DNA of 64,000 bases from Nephrocerus scutellatus. Lineage: Eukaryota; Arthropoda; Insecta; Diptera; Pipunculidae. Position numbers and translations under genes: made by a program. The notes beneath the pieces were generated by a model. It did no database searches, was not told the DNA's origin, and was given only the letters and a program-made list of their open reading frames with translations. This document shows, in pieces, positions 63,138 through 64,000 of this stretch. How positions within the stretch are numbered: the first letter of the stretch is position 1; each line of letters opens with the position of its first letter. The stretch spans positions 63,489,425-63,553,424 of the forward strand of contig OX352765.1 in NCBI GenBank assembly GCA_947095585.1, given 5' to 3'.

Positions 63138-63937
63138 CCTACCTTGTAGCTAGAAGCGTTCAAGTGTTACAGGGTGTGAAATGGTGTAAGGTCAAAAGTA
63201 TGTCTCTTCACATTAAAACGCTACGTCCTATACGATTTTCACGAAATTAACCAAGGAATCACCCCTTTAACTATTTGCCAACTCAACGTATACACCCTGT
63301 ATACAGGTTTTCCCCTAATTCGCTAAGGATAATTTGGGAAGTGATTCTTGGGTATATTCTTAGAAAAAAATCGTACTACAGTTAGGGTCTACCTCCAATG
63401 TTGACATATTTAAGAAAAAGCCTTCTTTGGTGTACACAGACCCATGTTAAAAAAAATTGATTTGTTAGCAATGTTGGAGTTGTTGGAGTCTTCAGATATC
63501 CAATTTTTATGCCTGTTTCATTTTTCTTTCCCATGCTCATTTTTGACTTTGAGGTCAATTTCCTCCAGAAAATGAGTAAAAAGAACGTAACAATAATAAA
63601 AATCAATAGTTTGCGGAAAACCCATTGATTTTATGATACTTGGGAAAACCTGCAGCAGGTAAAAAAAGGAATTTATGATTTTTTACCTACCGTATTTGAT
63701 TTTTTAAAAGTGAATAGCTATTAAAAAGGTTTAAAGCGTGCTCGTTTATTTGACTACATGTCAAAACCCTCATTTCCTTACCCTGTTCATTAAAAGCTCT
63801 CAGAAAGAGTTAGGTTTGGGGTATGAAGGCCTATTTCGAAAAATTTCCAAACAAAAATGGTATAAAAGATTATAAAATAAAAATTAAATCATTATTTTAA
63901 TTTTTTACGCCAAGAACGCTTAAAAACGCTAGTTAAA
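63138..63937. other. Intergenic stretch, no gene
   Basis: No coding sequence or match to other repeats is evident, apart from weak similarity of 63138-63215 to 58185-58250 (CCTTGTAGCT, AAGGTCAAAAGTATGT). Confidence 0.5.
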
Positions 63938-63997
63938 ATGTCTGCATTTAAAAACCAAGAATACGCAGACATTATTAGGTTTATGGGCTGTTTATAG
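63938..63997 (+). pseudogene. Possible start of a DUF4817-type (helix-turn-helix) transposon frame
   Basis: MSAFKNQEYADIIRFMGC followed by TAG resembles the first residues of the DUF4817 domain that precedes some insect transposase-like proteins. It is very short, and the window ends here. Confidence 0.25.
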
Positions 63998-64000
63998 AAG

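Overview
This window is repeat-dominated insect chromatin, most likely from a higher fly (Brachycera; a tephritid-type genome is plausible but not proven by the sequence). The reasons are env-bearing errantiviruses with a tRNA-Ser primer site, a roo-like BEL/Pao element, jockey- and R1/LOA-type LINEs, Helitrons, mariner, piggyBac and hAT remnants, and one host gene with 51-67 bp introns. Nearly all long reading frames are transposon remnants. The one confident host gene is a complete three-exon Rrp43/EXOSC8 (exosome core subunit) at 39201-40137 on the minus strand. A second, tentative host locus is a two-exon frame for a small secreted cysteine-rich peptide at 49425-49981.

Layout: 1-2.4 kb Helitron helicase and Ty3/gypsy integrase debris plus short interspersed repeats; 2.4-3.2 kb a LINE tail and a tRNA-derived SINE; 3.6-7.3 kb a LINE (family A) with endonuclease and RT; 7.4-10.5 kb Helitron pieces, including a second copy of the Helitron/gypsy composite; 10.57-12.02 kb a MITE split by a mariner; 12.35-17.90 kb an LTR-to-LTR chimeric errantivirus (A) inside hAT debris; 18.0-30.2 kb hAT debris and three further errantivirus remnants (B minus, C plus, D minus); 30.4-32 kb a Helitron tail and a minisatellite; 32.3-37.3 kb a LINE (family E) broken by a second, opposite-strand copy of the same family; 38.5-42.1 kb LINE tails, the Rrp43 gene, and a 600-bp palindrome made of two mariner-type MITEs; 42.1-44.5 kb a roo-like BEL/Pao element; 44.6-48.7 kb two LINEs (G and H), one split by a SINE; 49-51.2 kb a relatively repeat-poor stretch; 51.2-53 kb a SINE carrying three further insertions, the innermost a Harbinger-like element encoding a spliced Myb/SANT protein; 53.3-55.5 kb gypsy, env-like and LINE remnants; 55.8-58 kb an interspersed repeat (X) and a gutted piggyBac; 58.6-63.1 kb LINE C interrupted by LINE B, itself interrupted by a SINE.

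The pieces do not form a pathway. The order of events can be read from target-site duplications and from filled/empty site pairs inside the window. The most interesting material is the SINE family (four copies), a TGC-ended MITE family with 3-bp duplications, the Myb/SANT element with perfect 30-bp inverted termini, the fresh palindrome, and an errantivirus LTR that contains its own primer-binding site.
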